A stretch of DNA of 64,000 nucleotides from Gammaproteobacteria bacterium. GTDB taxonomy: Bacteria; Pseudomonadota; Gammaproteobacteria; Pseudomonadales; Pseudohongiellaceae. The stretch lies in the NCBI GenBank assembly GCA_024639905.1, contig JAHEGE010000008.1, positions 103,099 through 167,098 on the forward strand. Reading direction: 5' to 3'. The notes beneath the pieces were generated by a model. The model was given only the letters and a program-made list of their open reading frames with translations. It was not told the origin of the DNA and ran no database searches. A program made the translations under genes and the position numbers. Position 1 is the stretch's first letter, and every line of letters starts with the position of its first letter. Positions 46,488 to 56,975 of the stretch are shown piece after piece.

Positions 46488-47680
46488 TATCGGACTCCTC
46501 GCGTCGTCGTGGCCGGAACGCGGTTGCGATCGGCAGTGTTATTTGCTGAAGGCAGATACGGTGACAGTTGCTCGGCAAGCGTGCGTAAATCCTGTGTAGA
46601 TGACGTGTTGCCTATCGAGCGGCCGCTCTGCTCCATGATCTTATCGAGTGGCAGATACAACATATTGTTGCCGCCTTCGACGTCGATCATGATCTTCGTA
46701 CTCGCCGTCATTACATCTTCTAACGCCTCAATATAGAGACGCTGACGCGTCACTTCTGGCGCCTTGCTGTATTCAACCAATAGCTGATCGAAGCGTGACG
46801 CGTCACCGGTCGCTTCCGCAATCACTTCCTCACGATAGGCGCTAGCCTGCTCGATGCGGCGCTGGGACTCACCGCGAGCCTCGGGAATAATCTGGTTAGA
46901 GTATTGCTGTGCCTGATTCTGTGCGCGCTGTTCGTCTTCTCGGGCCCGGATCACGTCGTCGAATGCGGGTCGCACGGCTTGCGGCGGCTGCGCATCAACC
47001 ACGTTCACTTGGCTCACGACGATACCGGTGCTGTAGTTGTCCATATAATCCTGCAAACGGTCTTGTACATCATCCGCTACGCGGTCGCGTCCCGTCGTCA
47101 GAATCTGGTCCATGAAATTACCGCCCACCACGTGACGGATTGCCGACTCGGCGGCATTATCCAAGCTGCGCTGCGGATCCTGCACAGCGAGGATATATTT
47201 CACAGGGTCGTCAATTCGGTATTGAACGGTGACTTCGATGTCGATGATGTTTTCATCTGTCGTCAGCATCGCATTGCTGTCATAGGTCTTCGCATTGAGC
47301 TGCGAAATATTCACCAGCGACACTTCATCCACAAGCGGCGGATTCCAATGCAGGCCAGGCTGCACGACGGCATCCAGCACCTTGCCGAAGCGCAGTACGA
47401 CGCCTCGTTCTGCCTGGTCGACGATATAGAAACCACCAAAGGCCCAGAGGCCAGCGGCAACGACGATCAACCCTGCGAGCAGGCCGCCAGAGAAGCCGCC
47501 GCCGGCACTGCCTGATGCGCCACGCCCTGAGCCGCCGCCACCAAATAGACCGTTGAGCTTCTTAGTCAGCGAACGAATCGCCTCATCAATGTCCGGTGGG
47601 CCCTGTTCGGGACCCTTGCGGCCACCGCCGCCCCAGGGATCATTGTCGTTTGAGTTGTTGCCAGGTTCGTTCCAAGCCAT
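46487..47680 (-). CDS. hflK: FtsH protease regulator HflK
   Basis: SPFH/band 7 protein of 397 aa. The Gly/Asn-rich cytosolic N-terminus (MAWNEPGNNSND, DPWGGGGRKG) precedes one helix, then YIVDQAERGVVLRFGKV and the band 7 domain with a coiled coil. The ATG at 47680 gives the family start; an upstream in-frame codon would add 14 residues. It forms a complex with HflC. Confidence 0.95.
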   Translation of the reverse strand: MAWNEPGNNSNDNDPWGGGGRKGPEQGPPDIDEAIRSLTKKLNGLFGGGGSGRGASGSAGGGFSGGLLAGLIVVAAGLWAFGGFYIVDQAERGVVLRFGKVLDAVVQPGLHWNPPLVDEVSLVNISQLNAKTYDSNAMLTTDENIIDIEVTVQYRIDDPVKYILAVQDPQRSLDNAAESAIRHVVGGNFMDQILTTGRDRVADDVQDRLQDYMDNYSTGIVVSQVNVVDAQPPQAVRPAFDDVIRAREDEQRAQNQAQQYSNQIIPEARGESQRRIEQASAYREEVIAEATGDASRFDQLLVEYSKAPEVTRQRLYIEALEDVMTASTKIMIDVEGGNNMLYLPLDKIMEQSGRSIGNTSSTQDLRTLAEQLSPYLPSANNTADRNRVPATTTRGVR

Positions 47681-47813
47681 TGGTTTCTCCACAGCTTCTT
47701 GAATTTCTGAGTGGCCAAGCAAACGCTTGACCGCTATATCGTGACGTCGATGGTAGCGAATTCTCGCCGATTAACCCAGCTATACCGGGCTCTGCCTTTC
47801 TGAGCCGCCAGCC

Positions 47814-49088
47814 TTAGTCCGCAGCAACCGCACCCTGAGCGAGCACTCGGTCGAATTCAGCTGCAGGCATGCGCACTCTTAGCAAATACTCGCCGGCCTC
47901 GCTAATTTCCTCGCCTTCGACATAGTTGGCGGCATACAGCTTACTTCGCAGCTTCGCTTCGGTGGGCGCTACGCGCAACAGTCGATTAGCCATTTCGCCT
48001 GCCAGCAACTCGCTCACCGCCTCTAATAACGTCGCGATGCCGGCTCCGGTTTTCGCCGATATCCAAACGCGTCGTGGTCGGCCCGCGCCGTCGCGCTGCA
48101 ACTCGGGCTCGCGGCCGGGCAGAAGATCTATCTTATTAAAGACCTGCAATTGCGGCACTTCTTGCGCCCCTATTTCAGCGAGCACGGTTTCGACCTCAAC
48201 GATGAACTCGGGGTGGTTATCATGCGCCGCGTCGATCACATGCAGCAACAAATCCGCCTGCGCGGTCTCCTCGAGGGTCGCCCTGAATGCCTCGACCAAT
48301 TGGTGTGGCAGGTGGCTGATAAAACCCACAGTGTCGGCCATGATCGCCTGACCGAAGTTCGGCAGGTCAACCTTACGCAGCGTCGAGTCGAGCGTAGCGA
48401 ACAGCTGGTCGGCGGCGTAGGTCTCTGCGCTAGTGAGGCGATTAAAGAGAGACGACTTGCCTGCGTTGGTGTAACCCACCAAAGAGACTGTGGGCACCTC
48501 GGCGCGGCGGCGCGAGCGACGACCTTGATCGCGCTGCGAGCGCACCTTGATGAGCGCCTTATTAATCGATTTGATGCGTTGGCCAATGATGCGCTGGTCC
48601 ATCTCGAGCTGAGTCTCGCCGGCGCCGCGCATTCCGATACCGCCCTTTTGGCGATCAAGGTGAGTCCAGCCGCGCTTTAAGCGGCTGCTCAGGTGCTGCA
48701 GTTGGGCGAGTTCTACCTGCAGCTTACCCTCGTAGCTACGAGCGCGCTGAGCGAAAATATCGAGGATGAGGCCTGTGCGATCGATGACGCGGCATTTAAG
48801 CTCGCGCTCGAGGTTGCGTTCCTGACTCGGCGATAGCGAGTGGTTAAACAACACGACTTCGGCCTTATGAGACTCTACCGCAGCCTTAAGCTCTTCGAGC
48901 TTGCCCGCACCAACGAAAAAACTCGGCGAGGGCTGTTTGCGGCTGCCACTGATGATCGCAACCGGCTGAGCGCCCGCTGACAACGCGAGCTCTTCGAATT
49001 CGACGATGTCATCTGCATCGCGATCGGAGTCGATGTGCAAATTAACAAGAAGGGATATCTCACCCGAGTCCGGACGGTCGAAAAACAA
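47814..49088 (-). CDS. hflX: ribosome-splitting GTPase HflX
   Basis: GTPase of 424 aa. The N-terminal HflX domain (FFDRPDSGEISLLVNLHIDSD) is followed by the coiled linker and the G domain with GYTNAGKSSLFNRL (G1), DTVGFISHLP (G3) and FNKIDLL (G4). It splits stalled ribosomes under stress. The start codon is TTG, supported by AAGGA six bases upstream and by exact alignment to the family N-terminus. It is 15 bases downstream of hfq. Confidence 0.95.
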   Translation of the reverse strand: MFFDRPDSGEISLLVNLHIDSDRDADDIVEFEELALSAGAQPVAIISGSRKQPSPSFFVGAGKLEELKAAVESHKAEVVLFNHSLSPSQERNLERELKCRVIDRTGLILDIFAQRARSYEGKLQVELAQLQHLSSRLKRGWTHLDRQKGGIGMRGAGETQLEMDQRIIGQRIKSINKALIKVRSQRDQGRRSRRRAEVPTVSLVGYTNAGKSSLFNRLTSAETYAADQLFATLDSTLRKVDLPNFGQAIMADTVGFISHLPHQLVEAFRATLEETAQADLLLHVIDAAHDNHPEFIVEVETVLAEIGAQEVPQLQVFNKIDLLPGREPELQRDGAGRPRRVWISAKTGAGIATLLEAVSELLAGEMANRLLRVAPTEAKLRSKLYAANYVEGEEISEAGEYLLRVRMPAAEFDRVLAQGAVAAD

Positions 49089-49103
49089 TCAGAGTCCTTG
49101 GGC

Positions 49104-49379
49104 CTAAGCCTCGTTGCCTGGCTCGTCGCTGTCGTCTTCTAACGGCTCATCACCCGGGTTCAAGGCGGGAACCTTGACCATTCTAGCGGGTACTACCGTC
49201 GAGATAGCATGTTTGTAAACCATCTGGCTTACCGCGTTCTTTAACAGAATCACGAATTGATCGAAGGATTCGATCTGGCCCTGCAGCTTAATCCCGCTCA
49301 CCAGATAGATTGAAACCGGAATCCGCTCCTTGCGCAGCACGTTCAGGAAGGGGTCTTGTAGTGTTTGTCCTTTCGACAT
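49104..49379 (-). CDS. hfq: RNA chaperone Hfq
   Basis: Sm-like hexameric RNA chaperone of 91 aa. It has [18 protein letters not shown], the [21 protein letters not shown] Sm1 and [12 protein letters not shown] Sm2 motifs and an acidic tail ([14 protein letters not shown]). The ATG at 49379 follows GGAG and gives the family start. The tail is short relative to E. coli. Confidence 0.97.
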   Translation of the reverse strand: MSKGQTLQDPFLNVLRKERIPVSIYLVSGIKLQGQIESFDQFVILLKNAVSQMVYKHAISTVVPARMVKVPALNPGDEPLEDDSDEPGNEA

Positions 49380-49446
49380 TGTTGTTCTCCTTTCGATCGA
49401 CAATGCGCTTGCTTGGTCGGTGAAGCAATCACCGCTCACCTTCAGT

Positions 49447-50418
49447 CTATACCGAGTTTATGGTGGCAGATGTCGCTATTTTCAAGAGGCGGTGCAAAGA
49501 TTCTTCGCGCGATTCGGGCAGGCAGTCGAGACCATCCCAACCGCGCAGCCAAGTAAGCTGACGCTTGGCGAGCTGACGGGTAGCGATGATACTCCTATCA
49601 ACCATCTCCTGATAGTCGGTTTCTCCCTCGAGAAACTGCCAAACTTGCTTGTACCCCACCGAACGCATGGATGGCAACGCCAGCGAGAGGTCGCTGCGCT
49701 GCTTAAGTGCACGCACCTCATCAACCAACCCCGCATCGAGCATCTGCAAGAACCTTGCCTCGATCTTGCTGTGCAATACGCTGCGTTCACGCGGCTGGAT
49801 TGCGCAGAATGCGAGTCGCGGCGCATCCGCCTGCGTGGCGTCGCGCTGTTCTGCTTCGTCTGCGTGCAGCTCGGTGAGAGTCTTGCCGGACACGCGATAG
49901 ACCTCGAGCGCACGCTGTAATCGCTGAGGGTCATTCGGGTGGATGCGCGCTGCGGCGGGCGCATCAACCGCGGCGAGCTCAGCATGCACGGCCGCCCAGC
50001 CTTGAGTGCGAGCCTGCTCCTCAATCACCGCGCGCACCTGCGGATCGGCGTTAGGCATCGCCGCGAGGCCGTCGCGCAGCACGCGAAAATAGAGCATCGT
50101 ACCTCCCACCAGCACTGGTAAATTCCCGCGCGACTTTATCTCGGCAATCAAGCGCAGTGCGTCACGGCGGAAGTCGGCGGCGGAATACGCCTGAACCGGG
50201 TCAAGAATATCGAGCAGATGGTGTGGCGCGCGAGCAAGGGTAGCGGCGTCGGGCTTGCCCGTCCCGATATCCATGCCACGATAAATTTGCGCCGAATCTA
50301 CGCTCACCAGCTCGCAGGGGAAGCGCGCTGCCAAGTCGATCGCCAGCGCGGTTTTTCCCGCGGCAGTGGGGCCCATAAGGCACAGCGCATCGAGCTCGGC
50401 GCGATAAGAAGTTGGCAT
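49447..50418 (-). CDS. miaA: tRNA dimethylallyltransferase MiaA
   Basis: Enzyme of 323 aa that adds dimethylallyl to A37 of tRNAs reading U-initial codons. It shows the P-loop [31 protein letters not shown], the [12 protein letters not shown] helix and [13 protein letters not shown]. The ATG at 50418 overlaps the mutL stop (TGATG); a GTG just upstream is also in frame. It is translationally coupled to mutL. Confidence 0.95.
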   Translation of the reverse strand: MPTSYRAELDALCLMGPTAAGKTALAIDLAARFPCELVSVDSAQIYRGMDIGTGKPDAATLARAPHHLLDILDPVQAYSAADFRRDALRLIAEIKSRGNLPVLVGGTMLYFRVLRDGLAAMPNADPQVRAVIEEQARTQGWAAVHAELAAVDAPAAARIHPNDPQRLQRALEVYRVSGKTLTELHADEAEQRDATQADAPRLAFCAIQPRERSVLHSKIEARFLQMLDAGLVDEVRALKQRSDLSLALPSMRSVGYKQVWQFLEGETDYQEMVDRSIIATRQLAKRQLTWLRGWDGLDCLPESREESLHRLLKIATSATINSV

Positions 50419-52307
50419 CACTGGCCGCGCAGGAATAATTTATCGAGCTGGCTGAGGCTCTGATACACCCAAGTGGGCCGGCCATGATTGCACTGACCGC
50501 TGCGCTCGGTAATCTCCATGTCGCGCAGCAAGGCGTTCATCTCGGGAATGGTCAGGTGACGATTCGCGCGCACCGAGCCGTGACACGCCATCGTCGATAG
50601 CAGCTCGTCCTGGTGCGCCTGCACGCGTTCGCTGCTGCCGTATTCCAAGACATCCGACAGCACATCGCGCACCAGCTGCTCGACGTTTGCGTTGCGCAAT
50701 ATGGCGGGAATCTGGCGCACCACGATCGATTCAGCGGCAACGCGTTCGAGCTCGAGTCCGAGCCCAAACAGCAGCTCGCGCTGGCTCTCCGCGCAGTCGG
50801 CCTCGGAGCTGCTCACGGCGATTGAGATGGGCACTAACAGCGGCTGGGTCTTCAACTCTTCGTTAACACAGGCCGTCTTCATGCGCTCGTAAGTAATCCG
50901 TTCGTGCGCGGCGTGCATGTCCACGACGATGAGGCCGTCTTTGTTTTGCGCGAGAATATAAATGCCGTGCAGCTGAGCTATCGCGAAGCCTAATGGCGGC
51001 ACTTCTTTGTCGCCGTCGATCTCGCTGAGCTGGGCGTAATTCGCTATCTGCTCGCGCACCGCGGCAGGGTCAACCGAGCTTGTCTGCCAGTTGCTAATTG
51101 GCGCGTAGGATCCGCGCGGCACGCCGGTGGCGGCACCCGCGAAGTGATCGGCGCCCGTGTGCTCACCACCCACGCCGGCTAGCCCCAGGCTACTCTGCTC
51201 TGGCGCGGCGAACGCCGTCTGTTCGATAGAGCGAATGCCGTGGCCCCAGCCGCCCGCCTCACTGTTCGCCAGTTGATCTTGGGGTTGCAGAGACGCGAGC
51301 GCCTTGTGCAGAGAACTGAATAGGAAATCGTGTACCAGCCTGCTGTCGCGGAAGCGCACTTCGTGCTTAGTGGGGTGCACGTTGACGTCGACACCCGCGG
51401 GGTCCATCTCGAAATACAAGACATAAGCCGGATGACGACCGTGGAAAAGCACATCTCGATACGCCTGCTTAACCGCGTGGGTAACCAATTTATCGCGGAT
51501 GATGCGTCCATTGACGTAAAAATACTGCAGGTCGGCCTGGCTGCGCGAGAAAGTCGGCAGGCTCACCCAACCCCACAGACGCATGCCTGCTGCCTCGCGC
51601 TCGATAAAGACAGAATTCTCGACAAACGCAGGGCCGCACACGAGCCCAACGCGGCGCGCGCGCTCGGTGTCGGTCGTCGCGGGCAGCAATTTATGGATAG
51701 CGCGCTGATTGTGGTTAAGCGCAAACATGACGTCGAAGCGGCTCAAGGCGAGGCGTTTAAGTACCTCGTCGATGCGCGAAAACTCAGTCTTTTCGGTCTT
51801 AAGAAACTTCTTGCGGGCGGGCGTATTAAAAAACAGATCGCGCACCTCGACCGTGGTTCCCGCGGCATGCGCCGCCGGCTGCAGGCGCGCCTCCATCTCC
51901 TGGCCCTCGGCCTCGACCTGCCACGCGGTCTCACCGTTAGCGGAATCTGCCGCCGTCTCGCGTGCACGCGAAGTCATCTTTAAGCGCGACACGGAACTAA
52001 TACTCGCCAGTGCCTCACCACGGAAACCTAGACTGGCGATCGCCTCGAGGTCGTCGAGTTCGGCAATCTTGCTTGTCGCATGACGACTCAGTGCGAGCGC
52101 GAGGTCTTCCTTATGGATGCCCTGTCCGTCGTCTCGAATTCGCAGCAGTTTAACCCCGCCTTGCTCGACATCGACCTCGAGTCTTGTCGCACCCGCGTCG
52201 AGACTATTCTCCATGAGCTCTTTCACCACGGAGGCAGGTCGTTCGACAACCTCACCGGCGGCGATTTGATTGGCGAGCCTCTGGCTCAGAAGGTTAATGC
52301 GTTTCAT
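50418..52307 (-). CDS. mutL: DNA mismatch repair protein MutL
   Basis: Mismatch repair ATPase of 629 aa. The GHKL motifs are visible: [12 protein letters not shown] (motif I), RIRDDGQGI (II) and [13 protein letters not shown] (III). The C-terminal domain has [12 protein letters not shown], which fits the DQHA(x)2E(x)4E endonuclease signature. That motif is absent from the methyl-directed E. coli MutL. The ATG at 52307 is the family start; a His-rich upstream extension is rejected. Confidence 0.95.
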   Translation of the reverse strand: MKRINLLSQRLANQIAAGEVVERPASVVKELMENSLDAGATRLEVDVEQGGVKLLRIRDDGQGIHKEDLALALSRHATSKIAELDDLEAIASLGFRGEALASISSVSRLKMTSRARETAADSANGETAWQVEAEGQEMEARLQPAAHAAGTTVEVRDLFFNTPARKKFLKTEKTEFSRIDEVLKRLALSRFDVMFALNHNQRAIHKLLPATTDTERARRVGLVCGPAFVENSVFIEREAAGMRLWGWVSLPTFSRSQADLQYFYVNGRIIRDKLVTHAVKQAYRDVLFHGRHPAYVLYFEMDPAGVDVNVHPTKHEVRFRDSRLVHDFLFSSLHKALASLQPQDQLANSEAGGWGHGIRSIEQTAFAAPEQSSLGLAGVGGEHTGADHFAGAATGVPRGSYAPISNWQTSSVDPAAVREQIANYAQLSEIDGDKEVPPLGFAIAQLHGIYILAQNKDGLIVVDMHAAHERITYERMKTACVNEELKTQPLLVPISIAVSSSEADCAESQRELLFGLGLELERVAAESIVVRQIPAILRNANVEQLVRDVLSDVLEYGSSERVQAHQDELLSTMACHGSVRANRHLTIPEMNALLRDMEITERSGQCNHGRPTWVYQSLSQLDKLFLRGQ

Positions 52308-52388
52308 AATAGCGTGGCCGTGCGAGTGCGAATGACTGTGAGCGGGAGTGTAACATTGCAGCGCCACGCTGGCTGCGCGAGAACCGCG

Positions 52389-53957
52389 CTAGGAAGCGGG
52401 GATCTTAAGAACTTGCCCGACTAGTATGCGATTGGCGTCGACTTTATTCAGCGCTGTCAGCTCCGACACGCTTACGCGATAGCGCTGCGCGATGCCGGAA
52501 AGCGTCTCTCCGCGCTGTATCTTGTGTTCGCGCGTGGCGCTTTCCTGCCCAGCCGGCAGTTTGAGCACCTGCCCGATCTGTACACCGTCTGAACGCAGGC
52601 TATTGAGCCGCTTCAGCTCCGCCATACTGGTGCCGAAGCGCTGCGCGATCATCGACAGCGAATCACCGCGCCTGACGGTATAACTCGCAGGCACCACCCC
52701 GTTCGCTTTCTGCCAGGCGACCAAAGTGCCTTCTGGGGGCGCATCGAAGAAGTAGTCCATGACACCGCGGCCGATACCTCCCGCAAGCTGTTGCTGAAAT
52801 GCCGCAGTATTCAGCTTCTTTGCCTCTTCGGGATTGGTTAGGTAGCCAGTCTCAATGAGGATGGAGGGGATATCAGGTGACTTCAGCACCTCGAGCGAAG
52901 CCTGCTGAACTTTGGTTTTGCGCAGACGCGTGATGCCACCCACCGCGTCGAGGATATGAGTTCCCGCAATAAGGCTCTGTTCCATGCTCCACGCCATCTG
53001 CAGAGACACAAGCGTGAGCGCGACATCGTCGTCCCACGACCCGAGGCTTAAGTCGCTGCCAACACCGCCAAGCAAATCTGCCGTGTTCTCTTTCTGCGCG
53101 ACTCGCCGCGCGTTCTCGCGGTCGGCGCGGTCTCCCGACAAGGCGTAAATGGTTAAACCACGGGCACGCGAGGTCTTGTACCAATCGGTATGAATAGCGA
53201 CGAAAAGGTCGGCGCGGCGCTCGCGAGCGATCTCGGGGCGGCGTGCAAGCTCTACATAATAGTCGCCGTCACGCACCATCACCGGCGAATAGCCCGGCAT
53301 AGTGTCGAGATAGTCATAAAGGGCCCTAGCGATGCGCAGGGTAATATTTTTTTCTTGCAGCTTGCCGTCATAGCCTATGCCGCCGGGGTCCTCGCCGCCG
53401 TGGCCCGCTGAGATCGCAACGACGATGTCGCGACGTGCGTCGTTGCTCGCTGGCATCTTAGGCTCAGGCACTCGAGCAGGCGTTGCGGCAGCCCCGCTTT
53501 GCACGCCACTTGCAGCGCCCGCCTCGTAGAGATCTACAACGAGACGATGGCCAAGCTCGGTATTGGGCTCTAACTTGAAACTCTTCGGGGCAGTTTTAGT
53601 GTTGAGGTCGATCACTATCCGCAGCAGGCCACCGTCGCGTTCCGCGCTGCGCAGTCCCGTAACGGGGCTGTCGGCGAAGTCGATATCACCAAGCCTCGTG
53701 GCCAAACTGGAGTCGGCAAGGTCGATGACCACCCGCTCGGGCCCATCGAGACTAAACAGCGTGTAGTCAACCTGATCACTCAGATCGAACACCAAGCGTG
53801 TGTGGTCGGGAGCATGCCAAAGGCGCACGTCGCGCACCTCGGCGGATTCTGCTGAGACCAGAAAGAGTGAGGCAGCGAGGCAGAGGCATGACGCCAGGCG
53901 GCTTGGCGTCCGCGCCACGCGTGAGCTGACTGAGAAGACTCTTCTGGCGTTCATCAT
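52389..53957 (-). CDS. amiC: N-acetylmuramoyl-L-alanine amidase, AmiB/AmiC type with LysM domains
   Basis: Exported cell-wall hydrolase of 522 aa used in daughter-cell separation. A signal peptide (LASCLCLAASLFLVSAESA) is followed by an AMIN domain (VRDVRLWHAPDHTRLVFDLS), the Amidase_3 zinc domain with SAGHGGEDPGGIG, LFVAIHTDWY and IETGYLTNPEEA, then two LysM repeats (TVRRGDSLSMIAQRFG and KIQRGETLSGIAQRYR). The start is put at the ATG pair at 53954-53957; an upstream open frame overlaps tsaE and is not used. LysM-bearing amidases of this layout are AmiB-like in E. coli. Confidence 0.9.
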   Translation of the reverse strand: MMNARRVFSVSSRVARTPSRLASCLCLAASLFLVSAESAEVRDVRLWHAPDHTRLVFDLSDQVDYTLFSLDGPERVVIDLADSSLATRLGDIDFADSPVTGLRSAERDGGLLRIVIDLNTKTAPKSFKLEPNTELGHRLVVDLYEAGAASGVQSGAAATPARVPEPKMPASNDARRDIVVAISAGHGGEDPGGIGYDGKLQEKNITLRIARALYDYLDTMPGYSPVMVRDGDYYVELARRPEIARERRADLFVAIHTDWYKTSRARGLTIYALSGDRADRENARRVAQKENTADLLGGVGSDLSLGSWDDDVALTLVSLQMAWSMEQSLIAGTHILDAVGGITRLRKTKVQQASLEVLKSPDIPSILIETGYLTNPEEAKKLNTAAFQQQLAGGIGRGVMDYFFDAPPEGTLVAWQKANGVVPASYTVRRGDSLSMIAQRFGTSMAELKRLNSLRSDGVQIGQVLKLPAGQESATREHKIQRGETLSGIAQRYRVSVSELTALNKVDANRILVGQVLKIPAS

Positions 53958-54081
53958 CAATCCAAAAACACCTTTACGCGGGATAAGTGAATCAGGCGTG
54001 CACGCGCGAGCCGAGCTCGAGCCGACACATTCGCTCTTTAAAGCGGCCGCTTGTCGCGAAACTTCAGCACTTAGCCGGCAC

Positions 54082-54642
54082 TTAGCCGACCAGGGCTTCG
54101 AGTAACTCGGCGCCGCGAGTCGACAGCGCTGCGCAGCAGGCCTCACGCCCACCGTCGCGCTCGATCAGCTCAATTCGCAGATCCGCAGCAGGAACCCATC
54201 CGCGCCCCTTCTCTGCCCACTCCACAAGACAAAGATTATTCGGATCGAAATACTGCTCGGTGCCTAGGTAGTCGAACTCCTCGGGGTCGGCGAGCCTATA
54301 GAGGTCGAAATGATAGATGTTGCAGTGCTCGAACTCATAGGGCTCGACCAAGGTATAGGTGGGGCTCTTAACCGCGCCTTCGTGGCCATAGGCCCGCATA
54401 AAGCCCCGAGCTAATGTCGTCTTGCCCGCTCCAAGGTCGCCTTGCAAGTGAATCACAGCTCCAGCGGTCGGTGCGCCGCGCCCAGTCTCTGCAGGCGCCA
54501 ACTGCGTCGTCGTCGCCACCGCGCGACCGAACGCGATAGTCGCCTCTTCATCCGCGAGGTTAAAGCGTCTCTGCGCAATCGGCTGAGTCTGTGTGGGCGG
54601 CACCGCTGGGGAGGGTGAGCTTGGGGTGGGCGTCGTACGCAT
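54082..54642 (-). CDS. tsaE: tRNA threonylcarbamoyladenosine protein TsaE
   Basis: P-loop ATPase of 186 aa needed for t6A37 in tRNA, working with TsaB and TsaD. It shows GDLGAGKTTLARGFMRAYGHEGAVKSPTYTLVEPYE and the FDLYRLADPEEFDYLG block. A Pro/Thr-rich N-terminal extension of about 20 residues is unusual. The ATG at 54642 is chosen. Confidence 0.93.
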   Translation of the reverse strand: MRTTPTPSSPSPAVPPTQTQPIAQRRFNLADEEATIAFGRAVATTTQLAPAETGRGAPTAGAVIHLQGDLGAGKTTLARGFMRAYGHEGAVKSPTYTLVEPYEFEHCNIYHFDLYRLADPEEFDYLGTEQYFDPNNLCLVEWAEKGRGWVPAADLRIELIERDGGREACCAALSTRGAELLEALVG

Positions 54643-54755
54643 AGTGCGATGTCTTCCTTCGAAAAATAAGGCGCGATGATAAGGCTTCGTGAGTATTGCG
54701 GTGTACACAGATTGTGAATCTAAGCGCTAAATCGCGCAAGGGCGCGCCGTCTCGG

Positions 54756-56285
54756 CTAATTCACCAAAGATCGCAGCTCCGCGATCAACTCGCTCGGTAA
54801 CAGCCCCCGCTGTCCGTGGCGACGAACCGCGATATCCCCGGCCTCCCCGTGCAGGCAAACGCCGGCCTCTAGGCTGCGATCCGCATCGAGTCCCTGGGCA
54901 AGCAGCGCGCCGATAATGCCGGAGAGCACGTCTCCCATTCCGCCCACCGCCATGCCCGCATTGCCTTCGCTGCACACGAGTGTGCGCGCCGGGGCATCAA
55001 CAGTCTGTGCGGTGCGCATCACGCTGCCAGCACCCTTAATAAGCACGTTGCCGCCATAGCGCGCCTGCAGTTCACTCACGCTGGCGAAGCGATCTGCCTG
55101 AATCTCGGCGATCGACTTCGCTAACAGCGTCGCCGCCTCGCCAGGATGCGGAGTGAGCACCCACGCCCGCGCCTTCGCTGCTCGCTCGGCCTTTTCTTCT
55201 GCGAGGAAAAACAGGGCGTCGGCGTCGATAACCCTGCGCTCTGTAGCGCACGCCAACACCTCTCGCCACAATCTCCGCCCCCACGCTGAGCGCCCAAGGC
55301 CGGGGCCCACCACGACGGCTGATGCCCTGCCGAGCAGATCACGAATACGCCCGTCCGCCTCGTCGTCCTCGGTGCCTACACACATGATTTCAGGCCGGCG
55401 CGCCAGAATGCCAGCGCGATGGGCGGTGCGCGTAACGATGCTCACCAGTCCTGCCCCGGCATGCAGTGCCGCCTCAGCCGCGAGCAAGCTCGCGCCGCCG
55501 TAACCGGTATCGCCACCGACCACGACTACGTGTCCGTGGCTGCCTTTGTGCGAGGAAGGCGAGCGGCGCGGCAAGGCGCAGGCCGGCGAGTAGACATCAC
55601 AGCGCTCGGCGGCGGGAGCAGACGCTGCGGCGAACACGGCGCTCTGAATCCCGAGATCGCTAAAATGGAGCTCGCCGACACACTCGCCTGCGCGGTGCGT
55701 AAGCAAGCCACGCTTGACGCCAACGAAGCTCGCCGTGGCATCCGCTACCACGGCCGCACCCAAGAGTGAGCCGGTATCTGCGCAGAGGCCAGACGGGCAG
55801 TCGATCGCGAAAACAGGAACTTGTGCCGCGTTTATTCGTTCGACGGCGCCAAGATAATCGCCGCTGAGCTCTCGGCTTATGCCGATGCCGAGCAGGGCGT
55901 CTACCCACACGTCGCCCGTGGCCGGATTGGCTTCAGCGGCGCCGTTAAACGCGACCCCCGCCTCTCGTGCCAACCCATAGGCGCTTGCCGCATCGCCTGA
56001 AAGCCGGGCAGGATCGGCAACCGCGATGACTTCGGCGAGCAGTCCATTGTCGAGCGCGAGTGTGGCGAGAAGAAAGCCGTCGCCTGCGTTATTGCCTGAG
56101 CCGGTCCACACCACCAGCCGACGCATCTGCGGCCAGCGAGTCAAAATCAGGTCGAGGGAGAATTGCGCGGCGCGGCGCATCAACTCGATACCCGGTGTGC
56201 CGGACTCGATGGCGAGCCTGTCTATTTCGCGCACCTGGGCGGCGGTGTAAAGGGAGCGGGGGAGGCGAGAAAGAAGCTCGCTCAT
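54756..56285 (-). CDS. nnr: bifunctional NAD(P)HX epimerase/dehydratase
   Basis: Repair enzyme of 509 aa with two fused parts. The N-terminal YjeF epimerase domain has GSGNNAGDGFLLA near residue 60. The C-terminal ADP-dependent dehydratase domain has PGLGRSAWG, TPHPGEAATLL and GNAGMAVGGMGDVLSGIIGALLAQG. Together they restore hydrated NADH and NADPH. The ATG at 56285 is the family start. It lies one base after the MarR gene ends, so the two are cotranscribed. Confidence 0.94.
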   Translation of the reverse strand: MSELLSRLPRSLYTAAQVREIDRLAIESGTPGIELMRRAAQFSLDLILTRWPQMRRLVVWTGSGNNAGDGFLLATLALDNGLLAEVIAVADPARLSGDAASAYGLAREAGVAFNGAAEANPATGDVWVDALLGIGISRELSGDYLGAVERINAAQVPVFAIDCPSGLCADTGSLLGAAVVADATASFVGVKRGLLTHRAGECVGELHFSDLGIQSAVFAAASAPAAERCDVYSPACALPRRSPSSHKGSHGHVVVVGGDTGYGGASLLAAEAALHAGAGLVSIVTRTAHRAGILARRPEIMCVGTEDDEADGRIRDLLGRASAVVVGPGLGRSAWGRRLWREVLACATERRVIDADALFFLAEEKAERAAKARAWVLTPHPGEAATLLAKSIAEIQADRFASVSELQARYGGNVLIKGAGSVMRTAQTVDAPARTLVCSEGNAGMAVGGMGDVLSGIIGALLAQGLDADRSLEAGVCLHGEAGDIAVRRHGQRGLLPSELIAELRSLVN

Positions 56286-56286
56286 C

Positions 56287-56823
56287 TCATTTGTCGAGAC
56301 GCTGGATAAGCCGGCGAACAAGCCGCAGCGAGGTCTCAAGTTCTTCGATGGGGATGTCTTCTGTGTTGCGCAGCGCCCAAGGGTCCTGGACTTCGCGCAG
56401 CTCATGATAAGCGCTCTTGCCTTCCTCGGTGAGCAGGACCAGCAGCGAGCGTTTGTGCTTGGGGTTCGGCTCGTAGGTAATCAGCCCGTCTTTCGCCATC
56501 ACATCAGTGATGCGCTGAACCGCCTGACGCGATTGACCCAACACACGCGCGATCCCTGGCACTGTGAGTCCGGCGGTTGAGAGGGCCACCACGCCGATGA
56601 CCTTCCAGCGCGCGCTGGTAAGCCCCAAGCCTTCGGTCATCGCGTCACCCTCAGCAACGAGCAGCCCGTTGAGGCGAAAGACAGAAAGCACGAGATCGAG
56701 GAATAACATCCGCTTCGGCGAATGCAATGAGCCATTGCCAGAAACAGGCACAGCGGAATTGCCCACCCGAACGACGGTTGGTCTAGTCACAACGCGCTGT
56801 AGGTTGGGGTCATTTAGCGCCAC
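56287..56823 (-). CDS. MarR-family transcriptional regulator
   Basis: Winged-helix regulator of 178 aa. The DNA-binding core is LTVPGIARVLGQSRQAVQRITDVMAKDGLITYEPNPKHKR-like, with the wing before LLVLLTEEGKSAYHEL. About 38 residues precede the usual MarR start, so an internal ATG (MLFLDLV, at about 56709) may be the true start. It is immediately upstream of nnr; the ligand is unknown. Confidence 0.88.
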   Translation of the reverse strand: MALNDPNLQRVVTRPTVVRVGNSAVPVSGNGSLHSPKRMLFLDLVLSVFRLNGLLVAEGDAMTEGLGLTSARWKVIGVVALSTAGLTVPGIARVLGQSRQAVQRITDVMAKDGLITYEPNPKHKRSLLVLLTEEGKSAYHELREVQDPWALRNTEDIPIEELETSLRLVRRLIQRLDK

Positions 56824-56975
56824 GGCTTGGTCTCATTGCAAGTATCTATTCGAATTTGTCAGCATGCTGTCATCTAGCCGGCTTCGCGTCAACTGTTTGT
56901 CGCATCGCCCGCTAGATTCTCAAGACATTACGCAGAGTGCGTGTACTCAGACCAAATCGATCACACGGCAGGCCA

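Noticed and set aside
46904-47515. Plus-strand frame of 203 aa inside hflK
   Set aside because: Antisense to conserved HflK; no recognisable domain.
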